Assembly: GCA_013297825.1 (NCBI GenBank)
Contig: JAAFIN010000014.1
Span: 1 to 38,195 of the forward strand
Direction: 5' to 3'
DNA: 38,195 nt
Source: Cytophagales bacterium
GTDB taxonomy: Bacteria > Bacteroidota > Bacteroidia > Cytophagales > Microscillaceae
Shown: positions 1 through 7,930 of the stretch, in pieces
How positions within the stretch are numbered: the first letter of the stretch is position 1
How the letters are laid out: the number at the start of each line of letters is the position of its first letter
Translations under genes and position numbers: made by a program
Notes under the pieces: model-generated
Database searches by the model: none
Told to the model about the DNA's origin: nothing
What the model saw: only the letters and a program-made list of their open reading frames with translations

Positions 1-810
1 ATGAAAAAACTCCTTTTTTTGCCTATTATTTTTTTAATATCAATCCTATTTTTGGGTTGTTCGCCTGGCGGTGGTATTAATTTATTCACTTTGCAAGATG
101 ATATTACTTTTGGCAAACAACTTCGTGATGAAATTGCGAAAACCCCACAAGAATATCCACTGTTAGACCGCAATACACACGCAAAAGCCTACCAACATTT
201 GCAAAGAATTACCAATAATTTGCTTAATTCTGGAGGTATACAATATCGCAATGAATTTGAATGGACTATCCATATTGTAAAAGATGACAAAACGCTTAAC
301 GCTTTTGTATCGCCTGGTGGTTATATTTATGTTTATACAGGTTTGATAAAATATCTCCAATCAGAGGACGAACTTGCTGGCGTAATGGGACACGAAATTG
401 CTCACGCTGACCGCAGACATTCTACTACAAATATGAGCAAACAATATGGCGTACAAATGCTAATGGATATGGCTTTGGGCAAAAATTCGCAGGGTTTGGG
501 ACAAGTTTTAGGACAAATGACAGGCAAACTCGCAGGGTTAAAATTTAGCAGACAAACTGAAAGTGATGCTGATGCTCAATCTGTATTGTATCTTTCTAAA
601 ACAATGTATCGTTGTGATGGAACTGCTGGTTTTTTTGAAAAAATGATGTCAGAAGGCGGACAGCAACCTCCACAATGGTTAAGCACGCACCCAAGTCACG
701 AAAATCGTGTAAATGATATTCACGCCAAAGCTAAAGAAATAGGTTGTAGTATCAAACCAAGTGATAACGCAAGCCTTTATGCAGATTTTAAAAGAAGTTT
801 GCCAAATTAA
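1..810 (+). CDS. M48-family zinc metalloprotease, lipoprotein
   Basis: Predicted periplasm-facing, membrane-anchored metalloprotease of the M48 family (BepA/LoiP/Oma1-like), a group that degrades or assists folding of envelope proteins. The signal peptide ends in a lipobox-like FLGC with Cys20. The zinc motif HEIAH lies at residues 131-135, and the third ligand is probably Glu187 in ESDAD, which is the classic M48 arrangement. A short region with HPS(H)ENR near residue 230 is also typical of the family. At 269 residues it matches the single-domain members and lacks the TPR domain of BepA. The ATG is the first base of the window, so upstream control cannot be seen. It is followed by a repeat array beginning directly at the stop codon and then a strong terminator. 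Family call is secure; the substrate is unknown. Confidence 0.92.
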   Translation: MKKLLFLPIIFLISILFLGCSPGGGINLFTLQDDITFGKQLRDEIAKTPQEYPLLDRNTHAKAYQHLQRITNNLLNSGGIQYRNEFEWTIHIVKDDKTLNAFVSPGGYIYVYTGLIKYLQSEDELAGVMGHEIAHADRRHSTTNMSKQYGVQMLMDMALGKNSQGLGQVLGQMTGKLAGLKFSRQTESDADAQSVLYLSKTMYRCDGTAGFFEKMMSEGGQQPPQWLSTHPSHENRVNDIHAKAKEIGCSIKPSDNASLYADFKRSLPN

Positions 811-890
811 ATGATGAATGATAAATGTTGAATGATAAATGAAACAGCCAATTTTTAATTAAGAATTAGGAATTAGGAATGAAACAGCCA
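811..890. repeat. Heptad array with GAAACAGCCA caps
   Basis: Starting on the base after the M48 stop codon, the DNA reads as consecutive 7-mers of the type ATGATGA, ATGATAA, ATGTTGA, then GAAACAGCCA (841-850), then TAGGAAT-type heptads, and a second GAAACAGCCA (881-890). It has no coding potential. Together with 891-1128, this makes a gap of over 300 bp: heptad array, terminator, palindrome/promoter, decamer array. Confidence 0.8.
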
Positions 891-895
891 TAAGA

Positions 896-932
896 AAACA
901 CCTCAAAAATATTTTTTTGAGGTGTTTTTTTT
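896..932 (+). terminator. Rho-independent terminator of the M48 gene
   Basis: Perfect stem AACACCTCAAAAA / TTTTTGAGGTGTT with a tiny loop and a following T-run. An almost identical hairpin sits at 6243-6281. Confidence 0.85.
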
Positions 933-941
933 ATTAAAATT

Positions 942-988
942 AACTAAAATTTTAGTTTTTAATTTTCAACAAAAAACATATATTTTTG
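942..988 (+). promoter_or_regulatory. Palindrome plus -7 box upstream of histidine kinase
   Basis: A perfect 16-bp palindrome AACTAAAATTTTAGTT (942-957) lies 39 bp before a Bacteroidota -7 box TATTTTTG (981-988). The same pair with the same 39-bp offset occurs at 6292/6331. No consensus TTTG -33 element is present, so an activator or repressor site overlapping the -33 region is plausible. Confidence 0.5.
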
Positions 989-1050
989 AGAAAAATAAAA
1001 AAAAATCTTAAAGTAAATTCCAATTTGGATAATTTCTCAAACGCATTAAA

Positions 1051-1092
1051 ATAAATCTGTGAAAATCTGTGTTAATCCGTAAAATCCGTGTT
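1051..1092. repeat. Degenerate decamer array in kinase leader
   Basis: Four units with a 10-bp period of the type AAATCTGTGA / TAATCCGTAA. It lies in the presumed 5' leader of the histidine kinase, between its promoter and the ATG at 1129. Confidence 0.6.
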
Positions 1093-1128
1093 CCAAACTC
1101 TCTATTTTATTTTGCACTCACATTTCTA

Positions 1129-3093
1129 ATGAAAAAATTTCTACTCATAATACTTGTTTTTTGGTGTTTTATACAAATTTCAAAAGCACAAGAAACTAAT
1201 TTAAACATAAAAAATCCAAAAGATATTTTTTTAATTGAAAACCTAAATTCCTCAAAATATTCATTGAAAGGATATGTAAGTTTATTGTGTGATAGCTTGG
1301 GGAAATTAAACATTCAAGAAGTTTCATCTTTGAAATACGATACACTTTTCAAAAAAGCAAATGATTGGAATACTGCTGTTTTGCTTTCTCCAAAAATGTT
1401 TTTTTGGATAAAAATAACCCTTCAAAACAACACAGAAGAAAATTATTGGAGAATTGGCTCGCTTGAACGATATAATAATATTGCGTATTATTCCCCTGAT
1501 AACACCCATTTTTACACAGGAAAAAGTGGTATGAATTATAAACCTTCTGAAAGAAATATCCCTTATCATCTTGTTTCCAATTACTCTGTACCTATTTTTT
1601 TAACAAAAAAACCACAAAATATTTATGTAAAAATTTCTTCTATATCAAGCCAAAATATAACCGCAACTAAAGATATTATCAAAGGTTTTTTAGATAAATT
1701 CTATGTGATAACCAACAAAAAAATGGAAATGGATTATTCCGCAGAAATGAATTTTGATAGTTTGTTTTTTGGTGTTTGTTTATGTATGTTATTTTACAAT
1801 CTGTTTATTTTCTTTTTTGTAAAAGACAAAAGCTATTTGTATTACAGCATTTCTATTTTGGGTGTGATAATGTATTTTGTGTTTTTTTCAGGGTATTATG
1901 TGGCGGTTTTATTTGACTTGGGCGTGTCAAGATGGGAAAGAGATATAAGTGATATTTTGAGTGCTTTTTTTGCAGACATTAGCATATTTTTCTTTTTGTC
2001 GTTTTCACAAATATTTTTGTTTGCAAACCAAAAAAATACAACTTGGTACAAAATTATTTTTTATCTAAAATGGTATTTGCTTATTGCTAACGGTGTTTTT
2101 AAAGGTATTTTATTATTGTTAAATAATTTTGCGTATGATATTTCTACCTTGTTTCACAATATAAATTATGGTGTTACAATACTAATTTTGATATTGTTAT
2201 GTGTTTATTTGTGGAAAAATAAAACCACAATTCGCTTGTATTATGTGTATGCGAATTTGCCATTTTTCACGTTAATAATTGCTTATATTTTCAATTCACA
2301 TCTTTATATAGACCGAGATAAACCACTTTTTTTGTTGGACAATAGTTTTCAAATGGGCATAATGTTACAAATTATTTCGTTTTCTATTGCACTTGCAGCA
2401 CGCATCAATTTTATGCGACAAGATATAGAACAAAAGAAATTGGACAATGAACAACTCAATCACCGACTTTTGAGAACACAAATGAATCCACATTTTATTT
2501 TTAATTCTTTGGGTTCTATCCAAAATTATTTATTTGAAAATGATACCAAACAAACCGTAAAATATCTTAACAATTTTTCTAAACTGATGCGAAGAATTTT
2601 AGAAAATTCAAGAGAAGATTTTGTTTTTTTGGAAAAAGAAATCCAAACATTAGAAACTTATTGTATGCTCCAAAAAATGCGTTTTGGGGAAAATTTAATA
2701 TATTCCATCAATATTTCGCCTGATATTGACGTAGAAGAAATCCAAATTCCGCCAATGTTTGCACAGCCTTTTATTGAAAATTCCATTGAACACGGTTTTG
2801 TCAATAGAGCAACTGAAAACAAAATAGAAGTCAATTTTTCACTTTCAAAAGACATTATTATTTTGGAAATAAAAGACAACGGTTTAGGCTTGGAACACAC
2901 CAAAAATACCGCAAACAAACCCAAAAAAGAACATCAATCACTCGCAACACGCATTACACAAGAACGATTAGAACTTTTGAGGCAAAAAACCCAATTACCT
3001 TTGGTTTTTGATTTGCAAGAAATTATTTCTGCTAATAATGAGGTTTTGGGAACATCAGTTAAAATAGAACTTCCTTATAAGATTTCTTTTTAG
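1129..3093 (+). CDS. 7TMR-DISM sensor histidine kinase, LytS/His_kinase type
   Basis: Membrane sensor kinase expected to phosphorylate a LytTR response regulator, probably the one at 4732. A signal peptide (MKKFLLIILVFW...SKAQ) begins at the ATG used here; the frame stays open upstream to 1069, but those codons lie in a repeat and would place 20 residues before the signal peptide. Next come an extracytoplasmic beta domain (7TMR-DISMED2-like, about residues 30-190), seven hydrophobic helices (about 205-425), a short coiled coil, and the His_kinase domain with QMNPHFIFNSL (phospho-His near residue 455). The HATPase half has an N-box, FIENSIEHGF, and IKDNGLGL. The kinase and regulator are separated by the kelch lipoprotein gene, whose promoter seems to be a target of the pair. 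The stimulus is unknown. Confidence 0.9.
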   Translation: MKKFLLIILVFWCFIQISKAQETNLNIKNPKDIFLIENLNSSKYSLKGYVSLLCDSLGKLNIQEVSSLKYDTLFKKANDWNTAVLLSPKMFFWIKITLQNNTEENYWRIGSLERYNNIAYYSPDNTHFYTGKSGMNYKPSERNIPYHLVSNYSVPIFLTKKPQNIYVKISSISSQNITATKDIIKGFLDKFYVITNKKMEMDYSAEMNFDSLFFGVCLCMLFYNLFIFFFVKDKSYLYYSISILGVIMYFVFFSGYYVAVLFDLGVSRWERDISDILSAFFADISIFFFLSFSQIFLFANQKNTTWYKIIFYLKWYLLIANGVFKGILLLLNNFAYDISTLFHNINYGVTILILILLCVYLWKNKTTIRLYYVYANLPFFTLIIAYIFNSHLYIDRDKPLFLLDNSFQMGIMLQIISFSIALAARINFMRQDIEQKKLDNEQLNHRLLRTQMNPHFIFNSLGSIQNYLFENDTKQTVKYLNNFSKLMRRILENSREDFVFLEKEIQTLETYCMLQKMRFGENLIYSINISPDIDVEEIQIPPMFAQPFIENSIEHGFVNRATENKIEVNFSLSKDIIILEIKDNGLGLEHTKNTANKPKKEHQSLATRITQERLELLRQKTQLPLVFDLQEIISANNEVLGTSVKIELPYKISF

Positions 3094-3097
3094 TTTT

Positions 3098-3168
3098 ACA
3101 GGCATAAATGCTTGTGCTGTACATAAAAAAACAGAACAATTATGTATAGGACAGGCATTTATGCCTGT
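3098..3168. repeat. Long imperfect hairpin (terminator or REP-like element)
   Basis: Perfect 14-bp arms ACAGGCATAAATGC (3098-3111) and GCATTTATGCCTGT (3155-3168) extend inward with few mismatches to a stem of about 29 bp, followed by T5. It begins 5 bp after the kinase stop codon, so it probably terminates that transcript. The right arm alone is also near-palindromic. Confidence 0.65.
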
Positions 3169-3238
3169 TTTTAAAAATATTCATTTTGTTTATAAATTCA
3201 TTTTTTACAAAAAATATAAACAAAAAAAATACTTTTTT

Positions 3239-3292
3239 ACAAATTCTAATTTTCTACATACAAATTCTCACACAAACACCCCAAATACTCAT
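3239..3292 (+). promoter_or_regulatory. Three 21-bp-phased direct repeats, probable LytTR operator
   Basis: Repeats of NCAAATTCTCA start at 3239, 3260 and 3281 (the third is CCAAATACTCA), with exact 21-bp steps. The third lies 40 bp before the -7 box at 3321. Direct repeats spaced by two helical turns just upstream of the promoter are typical of LytTR-domain activators. The same array occurs at 5518-5571. Confidence 0.75.
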
Positions 3293-3320
3293 TTGATAAA
3301 TTTCTGATTTTCTAAGGTTT

Positions 3321-3328
3321 TAATTTTG
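3321..3328 (+). promoter_or_regulatory. -7 box of kelch lipoprotein promoter
   Basis: TAATTTTG fits the Bacteroidota -7 consensus TAnnTTTG. No good -33 TTTG is present, as expected of an activator-dependent promoter. The leader would be about 45 nt. Confidence 0.6.
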
Positions 3329-3379
3329 CAATAAAATTATTCAAAATATATTATTCGCAATAAAAATCTTAGAAATTTT

Positions 3380-4579
3380 ATGAAAAAAATATTTTATCTT
3401 ATCGTTATTTTATTTATTGCTTGCATTGCTTGGCAATGTGGCAAAAAAGGTGATGACGCAAATTCAACGCCTGAACCCACTTTGTCATTAACAAATTTTG
3501 TACCTGCACGTGATACAGTAGGGGCAAATATTGTTCTTACAGGAACAGCTTTTTCTACTGTTTTAACTGACAACAAAGTAATGTTTAATGGTACTTTGGC
3601 ACAAGTAACTAATGCTACTGCTACAAGCATTACCGTAAAAGTCCCAACAGGTGCTACCAAAGGTAAAATCACTGTGGAAGCAAATGGAAAAACCGCAACC
3701 TCAACCAATGATTTTACTGTAACAGGTTGGGAACGCAAAGCAGACTACGGAGGTGTAGCGCGTGCTATGGGTTCAGGTTTTGTATTAAATGGAAAAATTT
3801 ATTATGGATTAGGCATAAGAGGATACGCAGGTGCAAATGTAAATGGTTCAGGTGAATTTTGGGAATATGACCCTGCTACAAATGTTTGGACACAAAAAGC
3901 TACTTTTACAGGTACTGGCATAAGCGGTGGTGGAACAACTTCCACGCCTGTATCTTTTGCTATCAATGGAAAAGGTTATGTTGCGTTGGGTTCTATGCGT
4001 GCAGTTTGGGAATATGACCCTATTGCAAATACTTGGACAAAGAAAAATGAAACTCACCCAATAGGAACAACTACAAGCCTACAAGATGCTTTTGCTTTTG
4101 TGGTAAATAACAAAGCATACGTAGGAGGTGGTTATAATGGCACAGCAAAACGTGATTTGTACGAATATGACCCTGTTGCAAATACTTGGACTAAAAAAGC
4201 TGATTTTCCTGAAACAAGTGGTATTTACCGAGTACAAGGTTTTGCCATAGGTACAAAAGGTTATGTAGGGGCAGGTGTGGTATCAAGTGGCACAAAAAGA
4301 TTTTGGGAATATGATGTAACTGCTAATAGTTGGAGAGAAATTGCGTCATACCCTGCCAATTCTGGAGCAGACGCAGTTGCAACCACAATGAATGGAAAAG
4401 GATATGTTTATACTTGGGGATTTGGTTTGTATGAGTATGACCCAAGCACTAATACTTGGGCTACCAAAAAATATACACCTCCAATGAGCCATTTTGTAGC
4501 TTTACCTTTGGGAGAACGTATTTATTGGGTAGGTGGAAATGGTGGTGTAACCAAAGATTTTTGGTCATACATACCATAA
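3380..4579 (+). CDS. IPT/TIG plus kelch-repeat lipoprotein
   Basis: Predicted exported, lipid-anchored beta-propeller. The signal peptide has two candidate lipid cysteines, Cys15 in FIAC and Cys20 in AWQC; the charged GKKGDD that follows resembles surface-export signals of Bacteroidota lipoproteins. An IPT/TIG immunoglobulin-like domain covers about residues 35-114. Five or more kelch blades follow, each with the signature (F/L/V)(W/Y)EYDP.(A/T)N.W..K (near 160, 212, 261, 310 and 351). Such proteins usually bind carbohydrate or protein partners; no catalytic motif is visible. It sits between a LytS-like kinase and a LytTR regulator and has the 21-bp-phased repeats in its promoter, so it is probably their direct target. 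Function beyond this is unknown. Confidence 0.85.
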   Translation: MKKIFYLIVILFIACIAWQCGKKGDDANSTPEPTLSLTNFVPARDTVGANIVLTGTAFSTVLTDNKVMFNGTLAQVTNATATSITVKVPTGATKGKITVEANGKTATSTNDFTVTGWERKADYGGVARAMGSGFVLNGKIYYGLGIRGYAGANVNGSGEFWEYDPATNVWTQKATFTGTGISGGGTTSTPVSFAINGKGYVALGSMRAVWEYDPIANTWTKKNETHPIGTTTSLQDAFAFVVNNKAYVGGGYNGTAKRDLYEYDPVANTWTKKADFPETSGIYRVQGFAIGTKGYVGAGVVSSGTKRFWEYDVTANSWREIASYPANSGADAVATTMNGKGYVYTWGFGLYEYDPSTNTWATKKYTPPMSHFVALPLGERIYWVGGNGGVTKDFWSYIP

Positions 4580-4616
4580 ATAAATAATCTGAATTTACCT
4601 TGAAAATTCAAAAAAT

Positions 4617-4671
4617 CCAAATAAAATTCGTTTTATTTGGGTTTTTTGTTTTAAGCATTTTTTTAATGCTT
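4617..4671 (+). terminator. Terminator of kelch lipoprotein gene
   Basis: Perfect 10-bp stem CCAAATAAAA / TTTTATTTGG closed by a TTCG tetraloop (4617-4640) and followed by a T-rich tract. A second 7-bp hairpin, AAGCATT / AATGCTT, lies at 4653-4671. Confidence 0.85.
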
Positions 4672-4696
4672 TTATGTTTTTGGGGCATAAAATTTG

Positions 4697-4704
4697 TATT
4701 TTTG
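4697..4704 (+). promoter_or_regulatory. Probable -7 box for the LytTR regulator
   Basis: TATTTTTG fits TAnnTTTG and lies 27 bp before the ATG at 4732. No correctly spaced -33 box is seen and the LytTR-type direct repeats are absent, so the regulator itself does not look autoregulated through them. Confidence 0.4.
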
Positions 4705-4731
4705 TGATATAAAAAAAATAAACTTTATTTT

Positions 4732-5487
4732 ATGTCCAAAAATACTATTATTATCATAGATGACGAACCAAGTATAAGACAAAATCTCAAACATCAACTT
4801 AAACTTATTCAACCCAATGTTCAAATTGTAGCAGAGGCAAATAATGTAGAAGAAAGTTTAGCAATTTTGCAAGAATATGAGGCTGAAATTGTGTTTTTAG
4901 ATATAGAAATGCCTGACGGAACAGGTTTTGATTTATTAAAAAAGTGCCAAAATTTTAAATCAAAATTAATTTTTATTACTGCACACAATGATTATGCGGT
5001 CCAGGCTTTCAAAGTGTGTGCGTTGGATTATTTGCTCAAACCGATTGACTTAGAAGAATTAGAAATCGCACTTGAAAAAGCCAACGACCAACTGCACAAA
5101 GAAAACACACAATTCAAAATAAATACTTTTTTGGATAATATTGCTGATACCAATTTAAAACAGAAAAAAATTGTTCTCAAAACCTCTGAAAGCATTGAAG
5201 TAGTAACCATTAGTGATATTGTGCGTTTGGAGTCTTCCAACAATTACACATCTTTTTACCTAAAAAATGGTCATAATATCCTCATTTCCAAAACTTTAAA
5301 AGATTATGAAGATATTTTGGAAGGTTATGGTTTTTTTAGAATACATCAATCACATCTTGTAAATATGATTTTTTTTCAAAAATACGAAAAAAAAGATGGT
5401 GGTTTGGTTGTACTCAAAGATGGTACAATGCTTCCTTTATCTTCTCGCAAAAAAGATGCTTTTTTGAAGGTTTTGGAGAGTTTGTGA
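4732..5487 (+). CDS. LytTR-family response regulator
   Basis: Two-component transcription factor of the LytR/AlgR type. The receiver domain (residues 1-125) shows the acidic cluster IIDDE (10-12), the phospho-acceptor Asp57 in FLDIEMPDG, the switch Thr in FITAHND and the conserved Lys in LLKPID. A LytTR DNA-binding domain covers about 145-250 with the usual VRLESSNNYT and FFRIHQSHLVN motifs. At 251 residues it is full length. The cognate kinase is most likely the His_kinase protein at 1129, because LytS-like kinases pair with LytTR regulators and only one gene intervenes. Likely targets are the kelch lipoprotein and the membrane protein at 5684, both preceded by identical triple repeats. Confidence 0.95.
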   Translation: MSKNTIIIIDDEPSIRQNLKHQLKLIQPNVQIVAEANNVEESLAILQEYEAEIVFLDIEMPDGTGFDLLKKCQNFKSKLIFITAHNDYAVQAFKVCALDYLLKPIDLEELEIALEKANDQLHKENTQFKINTFLDNIADTNLKQKKIVLKTSESIEVVTISDIVRLESSNNYTSFYLKNGHNILISKTLKDYEDILEGYGFFRIHQSHLVNMIFFQKYEKKDGGLVVLKDGTMLPLSSRKKDAFLKVLESL

Positions 5488-5517
5488 TTTTTTTCATCAA
5501 AAAATAATATAAAAAAA

Positions 5518-5571
5518 ACAAATTCTTATTTTTTGGTTACAAATTCTCATTAAAAGCACTCAAATTCTCAT
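5518..5571 (+). promoter_or_regulatory. Three 21-bp-phased direct repeats, probable LytTR operator
   Basis: Repeats ACAAATTCTTA, ACAAATTCTCA and TCAAATTCTCA start at 5518, 5539 and 5560, again at exact 21-bp steps. The third lies 40 bp before the -7 box at 5600, exactly as at 3239-3328. Confidence 0.75.
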
Positions 5572-5599
5572 TTTTCATTTTTATAAAAAATTTGTAACA

Positions 5600-5607
5600 T
5601 AATTTTG
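5600..5607 (+). promoter_or_regulatory. -7 box of the 5684 membrane protein promoter
   Basis: TAATTTTG, identical to the -7 box at 3321 and at the same distance from its repeat array. No consensus -33 element is present. Confidence 0.6.
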
Positions 5608-5683
5608 TACCATCAAATTATGTGAAAAGTATTTTATTTTGAAATACACAAATTATTTATTCATCTAAAAAAAATCATAAAAA

Positions 5684-6208
5684 ATGAAAATCTTAGTAAA
5701 AATTGTGGGCGTTTTGGCAGTATTGATAGCTTTGCTAACTTGTTCTTTGGGTTCATCACGTAATTTTAGTGATGCAGAAGAAATTACTGGTTTTGAACAA
5801 AAATTAGAAAAACTAAAAGCAAGTGTAAAAGAAGAACTCAAAAATAGCAATGGAAAACAAACTGCTGAAGCATTTGAGAAAGCCTTAGCAGACGCCAAAA
5901 AAAGTGCAGGTATCAAAGATTTACCTTCTAAAAGTACTTTTGAAAATTCAGCTATGTTGATAGCTCTTTTGATGTTATTGTCTGTTGTTGCTGGTGTGTT
6001 TTTGTTTTTGCCACGCCTTACTACAAGTATGATTATTTTGGGTATCGCAGTGCTTGCTTCTCTTACTTTGATAATGATTGCTCCTGATATGGGCGAAAAA
6101 AGTAGAGCAACCAACGTACAAGTAGCTTGGATGGGTATTATACCTGCTTTGTTAGCAACTCTTTGTGCATATTTGAATGCTAAACTTTCTGCAAATAAAG
6201 CAGTTTAA
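5684..6208 (+). CDS. Small membrane protein, putative LytTR target
   Basis: No family recognised. The 174-residue product has a hydrophobic N-terminus (residues 1-20, ending LLTC, not a good lipobox), a charged helical stretch (about 28-80, rich in Lys/Glu and likely amphipathic) and three strongly hydrophobic segments (about 88-107, 110-131 and 145-163), so it should be an inner-membrane protein with a short extracytoplasmic or cytoplasmic helical domain. Its ATG is 77 bp after a -7 box preceded by the triple 21-bp repeat, and the LytTR regulator gene is directly upstream, so control by that regulator is the main clue to its role. It is followed by a terminator. Confidence 0.75.
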   Translation: MKILVKIVGVLAVLIALLTCSLGSSRNFSDAEEITGFEQKLEKLKASVKEELKNSNGKQTAEAFEKALADAKKSAGIKDLPSKSTFENSAMLIALLMLLSVVAGVFLFLPRLTTSMIILGIAVLASLTLIMIAPDMGEKSRATNVQVAWMGIIPALLATLCAYLNAKLSANKAV

Positions 6209-6242
6209 TAGCAAATAATAAATTTTAAATAAAATAACTATA

Positions 6243-6281
6243 AAAAAACACCTCAAAAATATTTTTTGAGGTGTTTTTTTA
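6243..6281 (+). terminator. Terminator after the 5684 gene
   Basis: Stem AACACCTCAAAAA / TTTTTGAGGTGTT plus T7. It is nearly identical to the terminator at 896-932. Confidence 0.85.
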
Positions 6282-6291
6282 TATTAAAAAT

Positions 6292-6338
6292 AACTAAATT
6301 TTTAGTTTTTAATTTTTAACGAAAAATATATATTTTTG
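6292..6338 (+). promoter_or_regulatory. Palindrome plus -7 box upstream of PD40 gene
   Basis: AACTAAATTTTTAGTT (6292-6307) lies 39 bp before TATTTTTG (6331-6338). This duplicates the arrangement at 942-988. The AACTAAATTTTTAGTT motif also occurs at 13860-13875 between maeB and the PIN gene. Confidence 0.5.
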
Positions 6339-6397
6339 AAGAAAAAATCAAAGTATCTTTTTTACATCAACAATTCACAAAACGATTTTCAATAAAT

Positions 6398-7864
6398 ATG
6401 ATAAAATCTATAAAAATCATTTTTCTCTTAATTTTTCTATTTTCCAATAATCTTAAAGCCCAAGAAATACTTTGGGCTGATAAAGTCATAACTTATTCTT
6501 CTAAATTGATATGGCTTGATGATGATGCAAATACATCTAATTCTCCAGAACAAGCATTGGGAAAGCCAAATATTCATTTTTCTGTATATGATAACCCAGG
6601 TTTTTGGGTAGTAGATAAAATACACAATTTAAATGAAAATATAAAACGAACAGGTACAGACGAAGAATATATTAAACTAGGTTTTGAGAAACTGAGTGAT
6701 GTCAATACCATTTTAATAAATATGAATCGTTATTCAGGGTTATTAAAAAGTATTTCTTTATATAATGATAAAAATAAAAAGATATTAGTGTATCAAAAAA
6801 TCATTGATACAAAAAAAATAAAAGGTAATTTTTTAACTATTCATCTTGCTGAAGTTTTTAAAAATACCAATACAATAGAATTACGTTTTCAAAAAACTTC
6901 TGATATAGGCATTGCTGTTGATGCGGTTGGTGTTACTTTTTTGAAAGAAAAAAAAGATATAAAATTATCATCATTTATCAATCTTTTCCCTGATTTTGAA
7001 GAAATTAAAAAAGATAATTTAGGAAAAAAAATAAATACATCAAGCCAAGAAATTGCCCCACATATCAGTCTTGATGGCAAAATGCTCTATTTTATAAGAG
7101 CAAATTATAAACATAATATTGGAGATACCACAAAACAAGATATTTGGTACAGTCAATTTGACGAAAAAAATAATGAATGGCAAGAAGCAAAAAATATTGG
7201 AGAACCAATCAACAATAAATTTCATAATAGTATGTTTAATGTATTTGATGGTGGAAATAAAATACTTTTGAATAACATTTATGAAAAAGATATTTTAAGT
7301 AATATATGGTTAAAAAAAGGGCTTTCTTTTTCTGAAAAAAAAGGAAATATGTGGCAATTTCCAGAACAAATAAAAATTAATGGTTTCTACAATTTATCAG
7401 ATTACAGTGAATATTTTATGAGTGATGACCAAAATATTTTGCTTATGACTGTTCAAAATCAAGGTGGTTTTGGTGGAAAGGATATTCACATTTCTTTTAA
7501 ACAAGGAAATACATATTCTAAACCTATCAATTTAGGAAAAATCATTAATACTGCAAGCAATGAAACTTCTCCTTTTTTGAGCAAAGACAAAAAAACGCTT
7601 TTTTTTGCAACAGATGGACATTTGGGGTATGGAAATTATGATATTTTTGTGAGTTATCGCCTTGATGATACTTGGCGAAATTGGAGCGAACCTATAAACT
7701 TAGGAAAAGGTATCAATTCTGGACAATGGGACGCTTATTTTTCTATTACTGAAGATGGAAACTTAGGATATTTGTGTTCTTATGACAATTCCATAGGTGA
7801 AAGTGATATATTTAAAATTCAACTTTCAGAAAAACAAAAGAAAATACTTTTTAATCAAAAATAA
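6398..7864 (+). CDS. Secreted PD40/TolB-like beta-propeller protein
   Basis: Exported protein of 488 residues. The signal peptide ends at LKAQ (about residue 22). The N-terminal region (about 25-180) contains SPEQALGKPN, the signature of the jelly-roll-like module found ahead of OmpA-type proteins in Bacteroidota. The second half holds PD40 (WD40-like) repeats, recognisable as EIAPHISLDGKMLYF, ETSPFLSKDKKTLFFATDG and DAYFSITEDGNLGYL. Homologues with this layout usually end in an OmpA peptidoglycan-binding domain; here the frame stops after the propeller and no OmpA motif follows, so this is a short form. It may bind cell-wall or surface partners. It converges with the WG-repeat gene across a shared terminator. 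Confidence 0.8.
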   Translation: MIKSIKIIFLLIFLFSNNLKAQEILWADKVITYSSKLIWLDDDANTSNSPEQALGKPNIHFSVYDNPGFWVVDKIHNLNENIKRTGTDEEYIKLGFEKLSDVNTILINMNRYSGLLKSISLYNDKNKKILVYQKIIDTKKIKGNFLTIHLAEVFKNTNTIELRFQKTSDIGIAVDAVGVTFLKEKKDIKLSSFINLFPDFEEIKKDNLGKKINTSSQEIAPHISLDGKMLYFIRANYKHNIGDTTKQDIWYSQFDEKNNEWQEAKNIGEPINNKFHNSMFNVFDGGNKILLNNIYEKDILSNIWLKKGLSFSEKKGNMWQFPEQIKINGFYNLSDYSEYFMSDDQNILLMTVQNQGGFGGKDIHISFKQGNTYSKPINLGKIINTASNETSPFLSKDKKTLFFATDGHLGYGNYDIFVSYRLDDTWRNWSEPINLGKGINSGQWDAYFSITEDGNLGYLCSYDNSIGESDIFKIQLSEKQKKILFNQK

Positions 7865-7876
7865 AAATATTTTCCA

Positions 7877-7920
7877 TAAAAAAAGCCTTCAAAAAAACTA
7901 AAATTTTGAAGGCTTTTTTT
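7877..7920. terminator. Bidirectional terminator between converging genes
   Basis: Stem AAAAAGCCTTCAAAA / TTTTGAAGGCTTTTT, with A-rich left and T-rich right flanks that can serve both the gene ending at 7864 and the one ending at 7931. Confidence 0.85.
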
Positions 7921-7930
7921 ATAAAAATAA

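Noticed and set aside
1069-1128. Upstream start for the histidine kinase
   Set aside because: These codons lie in the decamer repeat and would precede the signal peptide by 20 residues.
5665-6114. 149-aa minus-strand open frame
   Set aside because: Complement of the 5684 membrane protein, whose promoter and terminator support the plus strand.
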